A stretch of 31,539 nt of DNA. Source: Punctularia strigosozonata HHB-11173 SS5 (Eukaryota; Basidiomycota; Agaricomycetes; Corticiales; Punctulariaceae). This document shows positions 10,451 through 20,312 of the stretch, piece by piece (positions within the stretch are counted from its first letter, which is position 1; every line of letters begins with the position of its first letter). Below the pieces are notes generated by a model. That model was not told the DNA's origin and did not search any database. It worked only from the letters and a program-made list of their open reading frames with translations. The DNA lies in the NCBI RefSeq assembly GCF_000264995.1, contig NW_006767436.1, positions 313,446-344,984 on the forward strand. The letters run 5' to 3'. The position numbers and the translations under genes are program-made.

Positions 10451-10586
10451 AGCCAATGCCATTGAAAGACCGAATCGAACGTGCAGTAGTACCTCGTGCT
10501 AATTTCGGGGGAGGCTGTTCAATTGTACGAGATCGGGAGCAACATGCTACGCGATGAAACTCCGGCATGGAACCGGAGCTTGATAT
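10451..10586. repeat. Direct repeat A2, upstream flank of copy 3
   Basis: Partner of 9179-9316 in the same orientation, with scattered substitutions and small indels. Part of the segmental duplication that produced the array. Confidence 0.75.
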
Positions 10587-11056
10587 CGATCCTATTACTT
10601 CGCGATGGAGATCAGAGCAAGGACCGGACTATGCACAGAACCGGGAGCACAGACACAACTCGTCGAAGCTCGGAAATGTGCGGGAACAAGCGACTGCATC
10701 TGCCATCAAGGTCGTCGGGCTGGTCCATCGTCGCGATAACCGATGACAATCTCGCGGAACCGCAGACGCCGATCCTATAGAGAGCCCTAGCATTTCGAGA
10801 GGCCGGGCAACCAGCAAAAGCGATCGGAACGAGTCCAAGTAACCCGTCTTCCGGCGAACGCGGTCGAGGCGAAGGCGCGTTGGAGCCCCGATAACCCGTG
10901 GCGGTGCCGGGACACCCACGCACGTGATGGGATGCCTCGCTCCCCCGCTGGCGATCCATCCGCACCACCGCCCCTGCCCGAAGTCATATCACAGCTCGCC
11001 ACAACGCCCGCCCGACGCTTCCTTCCCCAACCCGCCGCAACCAAGATCGTATCGGA

Positions 11057-12494
11057 ATGCTCGCCCTGGCCCCCTCGCTTGCCCATACACCGTCCGAAGG
11101 GCCGAGCTATGACCCCCGCCCGCTGAGCCGGCATCAACAGTCCCGCCGACACCCCTCGTCGTCGTCCAACTCGTACAGCTCCTCGTCGAGTTCGGCGCCT
11201 GTCATACCCTCGACGTCCCGCTCAGCGAGCGCCAGCCATTTTCACCAGCAACAGCGGCCTACGGCCAGCTCGCAACAGCAGCACCAACAACAACAACACC
11301 AGCATCACCCCCACCAGCCGCCGACGGCGTCTAGTTCCAAGTCGCCGTTGCACCACCCGTCCCCCTCCTCTCCTCGCGCGTCCTCCTACGCTGCCCCGAA
11401 GCCTTCCAAGCCTCGCATAGACATCCAGTCCTACAACTCGCAGGACCTGCTCAAACAGCTCGCCGTCGTGCTGACTCAGATCGCGACGTCGAACGACAAG
11501 CTCTCCAGCGCCGACGCTTCCTCCTCCTCCCCTCTCTCCCCCCACAGCCCGCACCAGCCGATTGTGCACGGGCCCATCTGGTCTCAGCTCACGTCCGCCT
11601 CCCGCGCGGCGCTCTCCACCACGTCCTCCACGCTCACCTTCCACGCGCGCAACATCCCCACCATCTCGCTCGAGGCCTACCTCCTCCGCATCCTCAAGTA
11701 CTGCCCGACCACGAACGAGGTATTCCTCAGCCTGCTTGTCTACTTCGACCGCATGGCCCGGCTGTCCAAGGAGGCGACCGGTCGGACGTTCGTCATCGAC
11801 TCGTTCAACATCCACCGGCTCGTCATCGCCGGCGTCACCGTCGCCAGCAAATTCTTCAGCGACGTCTTCTACACCAACTCGCGGTACGCGAAGGTGAGCT
11901 ACCCTTCCCTCTTTCCCCCCTCTTGGGACAAGGAAATTCTGATCGCCCGACGCGACCCAGGTCGGTGGGCTGCCGCAGGCGGAGCTCAACTCGCTCGAAC
12001 TGCAGTTCCTGCTCCTCAACAACTTTGAGCTGATGGTCAGCCCCGAAGAGATGCAAAAGTACGCGGAAGACCTCGTCTTCTTCTCGCAGACGCAGCAACC
12101 TTCGTCCGCCATCTCCTCCTCCTCCTCCTCCTCCTCCACCACCACCACCACCTCCGCCCCTGTCCTCCCCTCGCCTTCGTCCGCCGACCCGCCCTCGCCC
12201 TCCACCCCCGCCATACCCGCCGCGCCCGCCGCCGACCAATCTCACCTCAAAACGCCGCACGTTCGACCGGCCACGGCGGGCTACCAGCGCAAGGACTCGT
12301 TCGCCTCCTCGGCGCATACCGACGACAGCGCGGCCGAGACGGACGACGCGGAGACGAGCACGTCGACGGACGACGAGCCCACGATCCGGCCCGCGCGCTC
12401 GGACGCGAGCTCGGAGACGCAGAGTTTGCACAGCACCGAGACCGAGACCGAGACGGACGAGGACGAGGAGGAGCGCGATATGGACGAGGCCTAG
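11057..12494 (+). CDS. PHO80/PCL-type cyclin domain protein, two exons
   Basis: The model is join(11057..11893, 11961..12494), 456 aa, with one 67-nt intron in phase 0 joining RYAK to VGGLPQAEL. The cyclin box occupies roughly residues 115-320: LLKQLAVVLTQIATSNDKL, then IPTISLEAYLLRILKYCP, VFLSLLVYFDRMARL, FNIHRLVIAGVTVASKFF and LNSLELQFLLLNNFELMV. These match the PHO80/Pcl family, which activates Pho85-like kinases in phosphate sensing and cell-cycle control. The N-terminus is low-complexity (Ser, His, Gln runs) and the C-terminus is Ser/Thr-rich and ends in an acidic tail. The true start may lie upstream: another frame, from the ATG at 10932, encodes 64 well-formed residues that would join this frame if a C-run near 11112 were one base longer. 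Confidence 0.88.
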
Positions 12495-13600
12495 TAGACA
12501 AAGGAAAGCGGGCAAAGGGGACAAAGGGGCTCGTAGACTGTACATCTTTTTTTTTTCTCTAGAGAAGAGGTCAGTGGTGATATGATCGTCGTCGTCACGT
12601 ATGATCTCATCGGGACCGATCGCTGACTTCACTCGCTTGCTCGCTCGCCTAGGCTTTTCCTCCCCTTATCATCGAGTCCGATTACGTGCTCCCTCGCATA
12701 AGTGCAGTGCTATCCCCCCGTGTCTTTTCAATTCTGTTTCTTGTTCAACCTTTTTTTTACTTGTTACGTTTCGATTCCCCCTCCCGCAACGACATAGGAT
12801 GATCACCGCCTGATGACGGTTCGGCTCAATCGCACGCAAGATCGGGTTTTTTTACGGTTGTTCCCCTCCTCGTTCATGATCTCTCTCCTCAACGACGAAA
12901 TGTGTCTCATAGGCCTACTAATCGTGTAGTTAAAAGATAAAGTCTCCGATACAGTATACATATTTCCTTCGTGATTTTTTTTTTTCCTTTGGCCGTCCGC
13001 GCGGCCGCGTCAATCATCGGCTGGCTATGCGCGGACTGCGTCATGCTCAGCCATGTAGTACCAGCAGCAAAGCGCTAGAGCGATCTGGAGCTTTCGACGG
13101 GGCCAGCTGCGGACCCCGGCGAGGCATGACGTGCCCTACAGGTATACTTACCAGCCGTCATTTCCTTCCGCGCCGAAACTTCGGACCTTCGCACCTCTCT
13201 TTGGATTGCGGGGAAAGCTCTGTGACGATGTCATGAGAACAATTCTAACGTACTCGAGGTGCGGATGCCCGAGCTCGACTCGTCGATGTTGGATCCGGAG
13301 GCGGTGGCAGAAATGGGCGGCGAACGTTGTTTCCGAATGATCCTGGACCAGATCATCGATATCTACGCGCGGCGGTTTGCCTTAGAGAACTGACTGAAGA
13401 ATGACAGGCCTTGGACGCCCGCATATACCCCACTAATATCTCAATCCGCAGCTGTTATACATATCATACATGGTATAGCTTCGGTCCATGTCCGTGGTAT
13501 CCTCCTTGTCCGCCTGACAATCGTCCGCTCGCAAGTCAGGGTGTATATCCATCTCCTCCTTGACTCCGGTGCGGAGGAAGCGAAGTTTATCGCTTAGACT
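12495..13600. other. Convergent intergenic region with T-rich stretches
   Basis: About 1.1 kb between the cyclin (plus) and the CON-6-like gene (minus). The first 500 bp carry several T-runs (12547-12556, 12750-12758, 12847-12853, 12975-12986) compatible with 3' untranslated and termination regions. The only protein-like stretch is 13264-13392, listed separately. Confidence 0.5.
13264..13392 (+). pseudogene. Short coding-like fragment, 42 aa, possible last exon or gene remnant
   Basis: From the ATG at 13264 a frame reads MPELDSSMLDPEAVAEM, then GGERCFRMILDQIIDIYA, ending FALEN before TGA at 13390-13392. The amphipathic helix pattern and codon use look like genuine protein. Upstream, CTAAC followed by CGAG at 13258 could be a branch site and splice acceptor. 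No upstream exon with a matching donor and phase could be found. It could be a small protein, a terminal exon or a remnant; the family is not recognised. Confidence 0.35.
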
Positions 13601-14100
13601 TTAGTATCGGGCTGCTCGGGGAGAAGACCGCCGCCCGAAACCGAACCGGCGACGCTCCTTCTGTCGCTCACGCTCCCTGCGCGGCGTCGCGCGGATGTGC
13701 AGCATGCGCTTGATCCGCTGGCCCAGCGTCAGGTGCGCCTCGCGCCCGCGTCCCTGTGGGTGGAAACCGAGAGCCACGACGGTATCGTCAGCGCTCAGCG
13801 TTCATCTCGGTTGGATCTGATTTATGGTAGTGACGAGTTTTCGGGCCACTGACCATCGCTCTGAGCTCGGCTTTGGCGCGCTCGCGGCCGTCGCGGGTGG
13901 TGTTCGGGTTGCGCAGCTGAGGCGAGGTAGACTATGAGCTTGGCGAGATGAGAATCCTATGGGATGAGGTGACGACGTACCGCGGCCTTGTACCCGCCTG
14001 CGACGCGGTCGGGATCGCGACGGCCGCCCCAGCGGTGTCCGACACGGTTGTGACGGCGGGTGGTGGTGTATTCGCGGTGATTGGAAGTACGGCCAAACAT
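13601..14100 (-). CDS. CON-6-like small basic protein, 111 aa, three exons
   Basis: The model is complement(13601..13753, 13854..13916, 13981..14100). Introns are 100 and 64 nt, all exon ends are phase 0 and the total is 112 codons including the stop. The protein begins MFGRTSNHREYTTTRRHN and carries DPDRVAGGYKAALRNPNTT followed by RDGRERAKAELRAM. This resembles the GGxKAxxxNPNxS...A repeat unit of conidiation-specific protein 6 (CON-6) and related small fungal stress or developmental proteins. The C-terminal half is very basic (GQRIKRMLHIRATPRRERER), suggesting nucleic-acid or membrane binding, but that is inference. A TATA-like box lies about 130 bp upstream. The splice join KAA/LRNPN restores the motif exactly, which supports the model. 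Confidence 0.72.
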
Positions 14101-14782
14101 GTTGGATGCCTTGTCGTTAGAGGTCGTGACGAGCGTTCGTTACTGGCTGAGTGGTGTATACGTTTAAAACTTGGAGAGTCTTTATGTTGAGTGGTGGTGG
14201 TATGTGCCTGGGTTTGGAGGAAGACGGAGGTATATATGCACCACGAAGGCTGCGCCTGTGCTCCACAGATAATCGCATATTTGGCCTTGGCGCTGTCAGG
14301 CCACGGTCGTTGTAGGGCTCCAAAAGTCAAAGCGTCCGTGAACCAAGCTCGCGCACGCTGTTGACGTCATACTTCTCCTGGTACTTATTTCTCGCCTTCG
14401 TCACCACTGCCAACGTGGGTACGTCCGTACTTGTGCTCGCTCCGGAGCAGCGTCTTTGACCAAGTGGTGAATGATAACGAGACATGTGTGCTCGCACCCC
14501 GGCGCGCGATGCTAACGATGATGCCTATGTGATCACGTCGCAACCGTGTTTTAACGCGAAACAAGCCATGAAAGGACGTTTCTGGTGAAAACGCAGCCGT
14601 ACAGCACTTCCTCACCCCGTTTAGCGTAGATGCGATGCTGACGGAAGGTCCACAGATACACCAGCTTCATTGGATCACGCCGATCCAGCTCAGACAGCGC
14701 AACCCACCATGATCCAGCACTAGATGAAGTACATTTCCAAAGAGAGAGGGGGGATTGCTTTCGACGTCGAAACCCCAACCCC
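14101..14782. other. Gap between CON-6-like gene and zinc-finger gene
   Basis: About 680 bp holding the promoter of the CON-6-like gene (minus) and the 3' flank of the zinc-finger gene (minus). No additional gene is supported; the open frames in it use non-ATG starts and have no protein character. Confidence 0.5.
14230..14237 (-). promoter_or_regulatory. TATA-like box of the CON-6-like gene
   Basis: The minus strand reads CATATATACC here, about 130 bp upstream of the ATG at 14100. A strong TATA element fits an inducible developmental or stress gene. Confidence 0.45.
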
Positions 14783-15431
14783 CTAGGGCCTCAACATCCG
14801 TATACCCTCCTCTAGCTTGGACACGGCATCTTGCACCAACGCATAGTCGTCGATCCCACAACTGTTGCTCTCGAAGTGCTGCAGCAGATCGCTAAGGGTA
14901 TCAAACGATCCCTCACACTCTGCGTTCGGGCACGTTAGCGGTTTTCGCTGTTGATGTTTCCGCGACGTTTCGTGCTGAAACGAAGAGAGAAGCGCCGATG
15001 CGCTCGAAGTCAACGATCCGAGCCCTCCGCGTTCAAACATGACAACCAACGCAGCTCACCATCTCGAGGTTTCCCTCGTTGTCGAAGTACCGATTGCACG
15101 CCACGCAGTACGAATGGTCTTCCTCCCGGTGCGACCTCAACTCGCTGAGGCTGGCGAACACCCTCCAATCGCACCCATCCGAGTCGCACACGCAGTGCGC
15201 CTTCCGGTCGTGCTCCCGCGGCTCGTCGTCGTCGTCGATCAGATCGTTGCACAGCCGGCAGAACTTGTGCTGCGGCGAGCTTCGCCAGTGCTGCAGCCGC
15301 GCCGCCTCAGAGACGAAGTCCCGGTTGCAGCCGCTGCAGAAGACGTGGTTGGACGAGGACTTTAGGTGCTGCAGGAGGGCATGCTTGGTGCCGAACGTGC
15401 GGTCGCACTTCTCGCAGTGGCGACCGCCCAT
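14783..15431 (-). CDS. C2H2 zinc-finger protein, 187 aa, two exons
   Basis: The model is complement(14783..14974, 15060..15431) with one 85-nt intron. About six C2H2-type units cover nearly the whole protein. The first is CEKCDRTFGTKHALLQH ending at H in SSSNH, then CSGCNRDFVSEAARLQH, CRLCNDLIDDDDEPREH, a CDSDGCDW unit, CVACNRYFDNEGNLEMH and a final CPNAECEGSF unit. The fifth finger is rebuilt across the splice junction (GNLEM/HETSRKH), which strongly supports the intron. Many of the fingers have the long HX5-6H spacing seen in fungal zf-C2H2 (jaz/U1-like) proteins that may bind RNA or DNA; the target is unknown. The start was placed at the first ATG before finger 1 (15431). The frame is open to about 15545 without an earlier ATG, so an upstream exon is possible. 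Confidence 0.8.
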
Positions 15432-15710
15432 GGGATTGCCGAGCGAGTGCGAGCAGTACTTTCGATGATATCTCGAGGCTGGAGCGATCGCCTCCCCGTG
15501 GGGCGATGAGGACAAGAGGTATACACCGACGGGGTTGTGGAGGCCGTAGTTCCCTTATTCATAGTCTGTGCGTGGGTTTACGAAGTGATAGAAGACCGTG
15601 ACGTTACAAAAGGCGGGCAGAGGGTGAGAGCCAAATGCGTAAACAACCCGACGTTCGTTCTCCATACCCTGCCTGATGTACGTAAACGCCAAGGATCGAT
15701 GGTCAATGGA

Positions 15711-17804
15711 TTACAACCCTCGGCACAAGCGTTTCCCTCTCCTGGTCTGCGCCCTGCATAGTCCGACCTCGGTCGGGACAGAGACGACACTCGCGAGCAG
15801 GATCCCGAGTGAATCAGAGAACCCTATCGAGCCGATCCTGAACTCCTGCTCCTGCCGCGCGCGTTCTGTCGATGTACCGTCTCCTGCTATCGAACTCGGC
15901 GACCGCTGGTTGATATGGTGGTAAACGTTGACGCTATCGCATTGTCAAAGGCGTTAGTTAACGTACGCGAGAGATGAGAACAGCAGACTGACTAAGCGAG
16001 CCCTCCGCATATGCCTTCCACGCTGATAAGGACGAAGACCAGCAGAACACCTTGCGTATCGTTCCCTGCTAGCCCCAACGCCGACTCCAGCGTCAGAGCC
16101 AGCAGGATGAAGGCCTGAATGACGGCAGGGGCCGAGATCAGCCATCCAGGAAGGGGCGGGAGGCCCATCGAGATTGAAGAGCGCGAAAGGAAGACACCGG
16201 TCTGGTAGACGAGCTGCGAGAGTGCAGACGTCAATCAAGACGTGCATGGTGAATGGTCTTGGGGAATGAGCACGGACCTGCCAGAACGGATAGAAATCGG
16301 CTGGCGAGTGTATGATCTTCAGTATGAGTCTGGACAGCATGCTGGGCGTAAAGCTGTCGTAAAGCAATGTAGGGGATACGCCCTGAAGGGAAGAGCGTCC
16401 GCGTATGAGCACATACATTACGTAAATCATGAAGAACGAGAACGCGCGCCTGATTGATGGTGTACTCGAACTGCGTTCACAAACCGCGAAGACGACACTA
16501 TGGGTAAGCAAGGGTGTGGAACAATCCGTAGTCAGCAGTGGACTGACCAGATAGACGCAGACTGTGAACACGATCAATGGCTATTAAATGCGCATACATG
16601 GCAGAAAGGGCTCACATAACGGCAGCATGTAGCGCAGCAAAAGGGGTCGTACGAGGTGCCATTTTTCTTCAGCGCTCAAGGCGACGGTCACTGATTCTCC
16701 TTCCAACGTAGCGACGATGGGCGGGTCGCTTCCGAGCACCTCCTCGTCTTCAGTTGTTGTTAGCGGAGCGTAAGGTATCTCAGTTCCGGAGTTCGATGCT
16801 GTATGAACCGCGACGGAGTTGGATGATGGAAGGATGAAGAAGTATGTGAGGGGTATGACGAAGGGCATTATCTGGCTCTTGAAATCAGCATGGGCGGTAG
16901 AGCTCTCAGTCAAAGCTCGAACTCACGGTAGAGAGCCCTACACCTTCCCTGACGCCTAAGCCACGCACCTCCCACCACAGGAAGGAGCCAACGATTCCCG
17001 CTGCGCCAGTTCCGGACGCAAAATATCTGTCGATATAAGGATTCAATGAATTCAATCTGCCCGAAGGAAAAACTGAACTTGGCTCACCCGACACAATGCC
17101 CAGCCAGCGATCCGTACGTGGTGGACAGCTGGAGGAAAGTCAATTCGCCAAGACCTGAAATGACGTCAACATGACAGTGAGAAGGCGGACGGTTGAAGGA
17201 GGTGAAGTGCGTAACCTACCGGACGAAAAGGACGCCAAACCAATCCCCAGTAACCTCATGGGCAATGCGTCAAAGGCTGCGACGACCTAATGGACGACAT
17301 CGGTCAACACCGGTATTCCAGGCACCTGCGTCTAAATGTATATGACGTACAACCATGCCGGAAACGCTCAAAGCACAACACCCCAGCAATCGTCTCGTAT
17401 ATCGTATTCGACCCTTGAGCACATAAGGCCAGCCGACCTTCGCGACCAGAGACGGAGCGATATTGCAGAATGCAATAATCCCTTTGGGAGTGGCCGGAGG
17501 CACTAAGTCAAGGGCAGCAGAGAGAATGATCACATAAAGGACTGCGACCGAGGGGACAAACCCCGTCAACGCCTCGTATATACAGTGAATCTGCGACGCA
17601 TCATCACGCACCATTGTTGGTGAGGCCAAACAGAAAGAACGCGAGTCCGGAGAGGATGTAGCCTCTTCTCCTCCGTTTCTCGTCATCTCCATAGGCCGAG
17701 GCTTCTTCTTCGAGTAACCGATCCTCATCTGTTGACATGTATGTAGAAGGATGTAGGCGCTCCCGGAGCTCGTCAAGCTCTATAGACTGCCGTTCGGACG
17801 TCAC
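15711..17804 (-). CDS. BTN1: CLN3/BTN1 (battenin) lysosomal/vacuolar membrane protein, 11 exons
   Basis: The model is complement(15711..15933, 15993..16213, 16278..16382, 16450..16470, 16548..16561, 16616..16871, 16927..17026, 17088..17154, 17220..17286, 17351..17541, 17612..17804), 485 aa. CLN3/Btn1 is a polytopic vacuole (lysosome) membrane protein linked to pH and basic amino-acid homeostasis; the human orthologue is mutated in Batten disease. Family blocks seen are ILSGLAFFLFGLTNN, VLYVIILSAALDLVPP, SSGLGELTFLQLSTTYG, GYFASGTGAAGIVGSFLWW, MLPLFCVYLFEYTINQ, VYQTGVFLSRSS, EGICGGLAYVN and SDSLGILLASVVSVP. Exon 7 is a 14-nt microexon. The donor after FEYTINQ is ambiguous: a GC donor at 16449, or a GT donor at 16443 that adds two residues. 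No stop or frame break was found. The gene is divergent from the xylanase. Confidence 0.93.
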
Positions 17805-18351
17805 GGTGACAAATAGGCATATGTGTTTTCAGAATGCAGAGTCGTCCTGCTAGATCGAGACAGCCTGTAGTGTTGCTCGTGGTAGCGAACCACTGCGCAC
17901 AGTGCAGGAGGAATAGGAGGAGGCTGTGCTGGACGTGGCTGTTGACAGCTGTTGACTCTCTGTTCGGTGTTCCGGCGTTCCAGCCGTTTTGCTTCCGACT
18001 TCTGCACCGGCACCTCATCCGTGTAACATGTCCACGCTACGACTGTATCCGACAGCCATGAAGTCGTTCCATCAACATACGGATTATATAGCGGTTCTTA
18101 GAGCAGGATTGCATGCGAGAAATGACGTTTATTCCTTGCCTTTCGCACTGCTGCCGCAGGAAATCACACCGTAGGCACGGCCGTGAGTCCTTGTTGCTGC
18201 GCCGATCCCGAGAACTGGTCTCCGCCTTCCGTCAGTATGTCGACGGATAGCCGCTCGTGGGACGCTATCGCCCGATATTTCGTTCGTCCCTATATATGCC
18301 TCGGTGAAGCCATAAAGCACGACGCTTGCTCTGACAACCTGGCAATCAGCT

Positions 18352-18378
18352 GATGCACCCGATGCACCCGATGCACCC
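18352..18378. repeat. Three tandem copies of GATGCACCC
   Basis: Exact 9-bp units at 18352-18360, 18361-18369 and 18370-18378, about 260 bp upstream of the xylanase ATG. It may be a short minisatellite or a cluster of factor binding sites. Confidence 0.8.
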
Positions 18379-18561
18379 TCGGACGAGGGGTACCCTCTTT
18401 CCGGCAGGATTTGCTCTGGGTGTGGGGCTTGTGCGATGATTGTGCATACATCTGCTCATTTGCGAGCGCAGCCGGGGTGTCGTGCTCAGCGGTCGTTCTC
18501 GACGTCAATACAGTATGCATCCGATGCTCCTACCGCTCCCCAACTTAGCTCCCTAAGATAC

Positions 18562-18567
18562 CCCCGC
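18562..18567 (-). promoter_or_regulatory. Possible CreA/Cre1 carbon-repression site
   Basis: The minus strand reads GCGGGG, matching the SYGGRG consensus of the fungal carbon catabolite repressor, 73 bp upstream of the xylanase ATG. A hexamer of this degeneracy occurs often by chance; its location before a xylanase makes it plausible. Confidence 0.35.
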
Positions 18568-18585
18568 GATTTCCCACTGACGACG

Positions 18586-18591
18586 TATAAA
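18586..18591 (+). promoter_or_regulatory. TATA box of the xylanase gene
   Basis: TATAAA lies 49 bp upstream of the ATG at 18640, a typical position for a highly expressed, inducible fungal secreted-enzyme gene. Confidence 0.65.
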
Positions 18592-18639
18592 GGCGTGCTC
18601 ATGCTTCGCTGACGTGCATCGTAGCGAGGACGTGCCACA

Positions 18640-20075
18640 ATGGTCTCCCTTCGTTTATCTTCGCTATTGACCTTGCTGGCATGTGTCGTGGTGAACGCAT
18701 CTCCGCACGTGGAACGACAATCTGCGACTCTGAAGGCGGCCGCGGGCGCTCGATACTTCGGCGCCGCGCTCGGCGTTGGGCATTTGCAGAACGCGAGTGA
18801 CCCGAACTTTGCCAGCCTTGCGGCCACACAGTTTTCTGGGTCGACACCGGAGAACGAGTAAGCCGTGACTATGCTTAATTTAGTACATTGCTGACTGAGG
18901 CTGGTTGTTAGAATGAAGTGGGACGCTACGGAGCCCGAGCAAGGCGTGTTCACCTTCGCCCAGGGAGACGTGATCCAGCAGTTCGCCGCCGCACACGGGC
19001 ATAAGCTCCGTGGACACACGCTGGTCTGGCACAAGCAAGTGGTCGTCATATCTGGAATATGGTGCACGATGCTGACTCGCGACCTAATACAGTCAGTTAC
19101 CAGCGTGGGTTACCCAGCTTTCCGGTGCTCAGGCCGTCGGTAGCGCCATGGTGAACCACATTCAGCAGGTGATGGGTCATTTCAAAGGGAAAATCTTCGC
19201 TTGGTATGTCCATCTCCTACATTCGCGTTGCGGCTTAGGGGTTGAGAACATGTCCTTTAGGGATGTCGGTAGGTACCTTTCCACCATGAGAATTTGCTAA
19301 GACGGGTCTTAACGTTTGTTCGCTCCGTACAGTGAACGAGGCGTTCAACGATGACGGCACTTTTGGTAGCTCGCCCTTCCTCACGGCTCTCGGGAGCGGA
19401 TACATCTTCACCGCTTTCCAAACCGCCCGTGCAGCCGATCCCAACGCAAAGCTTTTCATCGTAAGCCATATGTCTTTCAGTGTCGGTATCGAGTCATCCC
19501 ACCTTTCGCGGATCAGAACGACTTCGGAACGGAGAGCATCAACGTCAAGTCCGACGCGCTCTTGTCGGTCGTGCAGAACCTCACCAAGAGTGGCTTGATC
19601 GATGGCGTCGGCTTCCAGAGCCACTTCATCCTCGGCGAGGTGCCGACGGACCTGCAAGCCAACCTCCAGCGTTTCGCCAACCTCGGCGTGCAAGTCGCCA
19701 TCACCGAGCTGGATGTAAGGATACCCGACCCCGTCACCCAAGCCGACCTCGAGCAGCAAGCGACCGATTTTGCGACCGTCGTCAACGCTTGCCAGGCTGT
19801 CACGAACTGCGTAGGCATCACCACGTGGGGTATGTACTCTCTCGTCCAGCGTGTGCGTGCTTGCTGATCGTATTCGTAGGCATCGGAGACATTTACAGCT
19901 GGGTCAATTTCCCTGCACCGGGAACATTCCCCGGCAATGATAAGCCTTTGCTCTTCGACGGTGAGTCTTTCTAGAATGTAATATCTGCAACTGGGTCATC
20001 TGATCTAACATGGGTACAGACAACTACGTCGCGAAGCCCGCCTTCAGCTCGGTGATCAACGCTTTCGAGACGTAA
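18640..20075 (+). CDS. GH10 endo-1,4-beta-xylanase, secreted, eight exons
   Basis: The model is join(18640..18857, 18912..19038, 19097..19203, 19261..19268, 19333..19460, 19517..19829, 19880..19960, 20020..20075), 345 aa. Introns are 50-64 nt and all close the frame. GH10 enzymes hydrolyse internal beta-1,4 bonds of xylan with retention of configuration. A signal peptide is evident ([18 protein letters not shown]), followed directly by the catalytic domain without a carbohydrate-binding module. Substrate-cleft motifs are present: PENEMKW and GHTLVWH. The acid/base is Glu156 in WDVVNEAF and the nucleophile is Glu260 in ITELDVR. Exon 4 is an 8-nt microexon (GGATGTCG) encoding part of the WDVV motif. 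The length is that of a single-domain fungal GH10. TATA and possible Cre1 sites lie just upstream. Confidence 0.95.
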
Positions 20076-20312
20076 TAATCTGGATTGAAGATGTATTGCA
20101 TTATCATTACAGGCGACTGCGCCACATAATTGTATTATATAACTGTATGCACACGAGGAACGTCAACTTTCGCGTACACGAAGACGTAGTGATGACGCAC
20201 CACGATATGCGTAAGGTCGATATAAGGGTGGTCCAGAAGTATGGGTGCATGGTGGGCAGCTATGCAGAATAGCGGTCATATGTGACGCGAGGATGTACTC
20301 AGGTGCTAGTAT

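Larger units (their letters stand above)
9995..10931. other. Upstream DNA of copy 3 and 5' flank of the cyclin gene
   Basis: About 940 bp with no supported coding frame. It holds the 5' remnant and promoter of copy 3, the second direct repeat (10451-10586), and, near the right end, the probable promoter of the plus-strand cyclin gene. No TATA box for the cyclin is obvious. Confidence 0.5.
17805..18639. other. Divergent intergenic region between CLN3 and GH10 xylanase
   Basis: An 835-bp gap with both promoters. The xylanase side carries a TATA box and a CreA/Cre1-type hexamer. A three-unit 9-bp repeat lies at 18352. No additional gene is supported. Confidence 0.55.

Noticed and set aside
11222-12214. 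330-codon open frame on the minus strand
   Set aside because: It lies antisense to the GC-rich, low-complexity cyclin exons and translates into Gly/Glu/Arg/Val repeats. The sense frame has a recognisable cyclin box.
11856-12632. 258-codon minus-strand frame opposite the cyclin C-terminus
   Set aside because: Pure Arg/Gly/Val low complexity from reading a Ser/Thr/Pro-rich coding region backwards.
14551-14778. 75-codon minus-strand frame downstream of the zinc-finger gene
   Set aside because: It starts with TTG rather than ATG, has no family resemblance and lies in the 3' flank.
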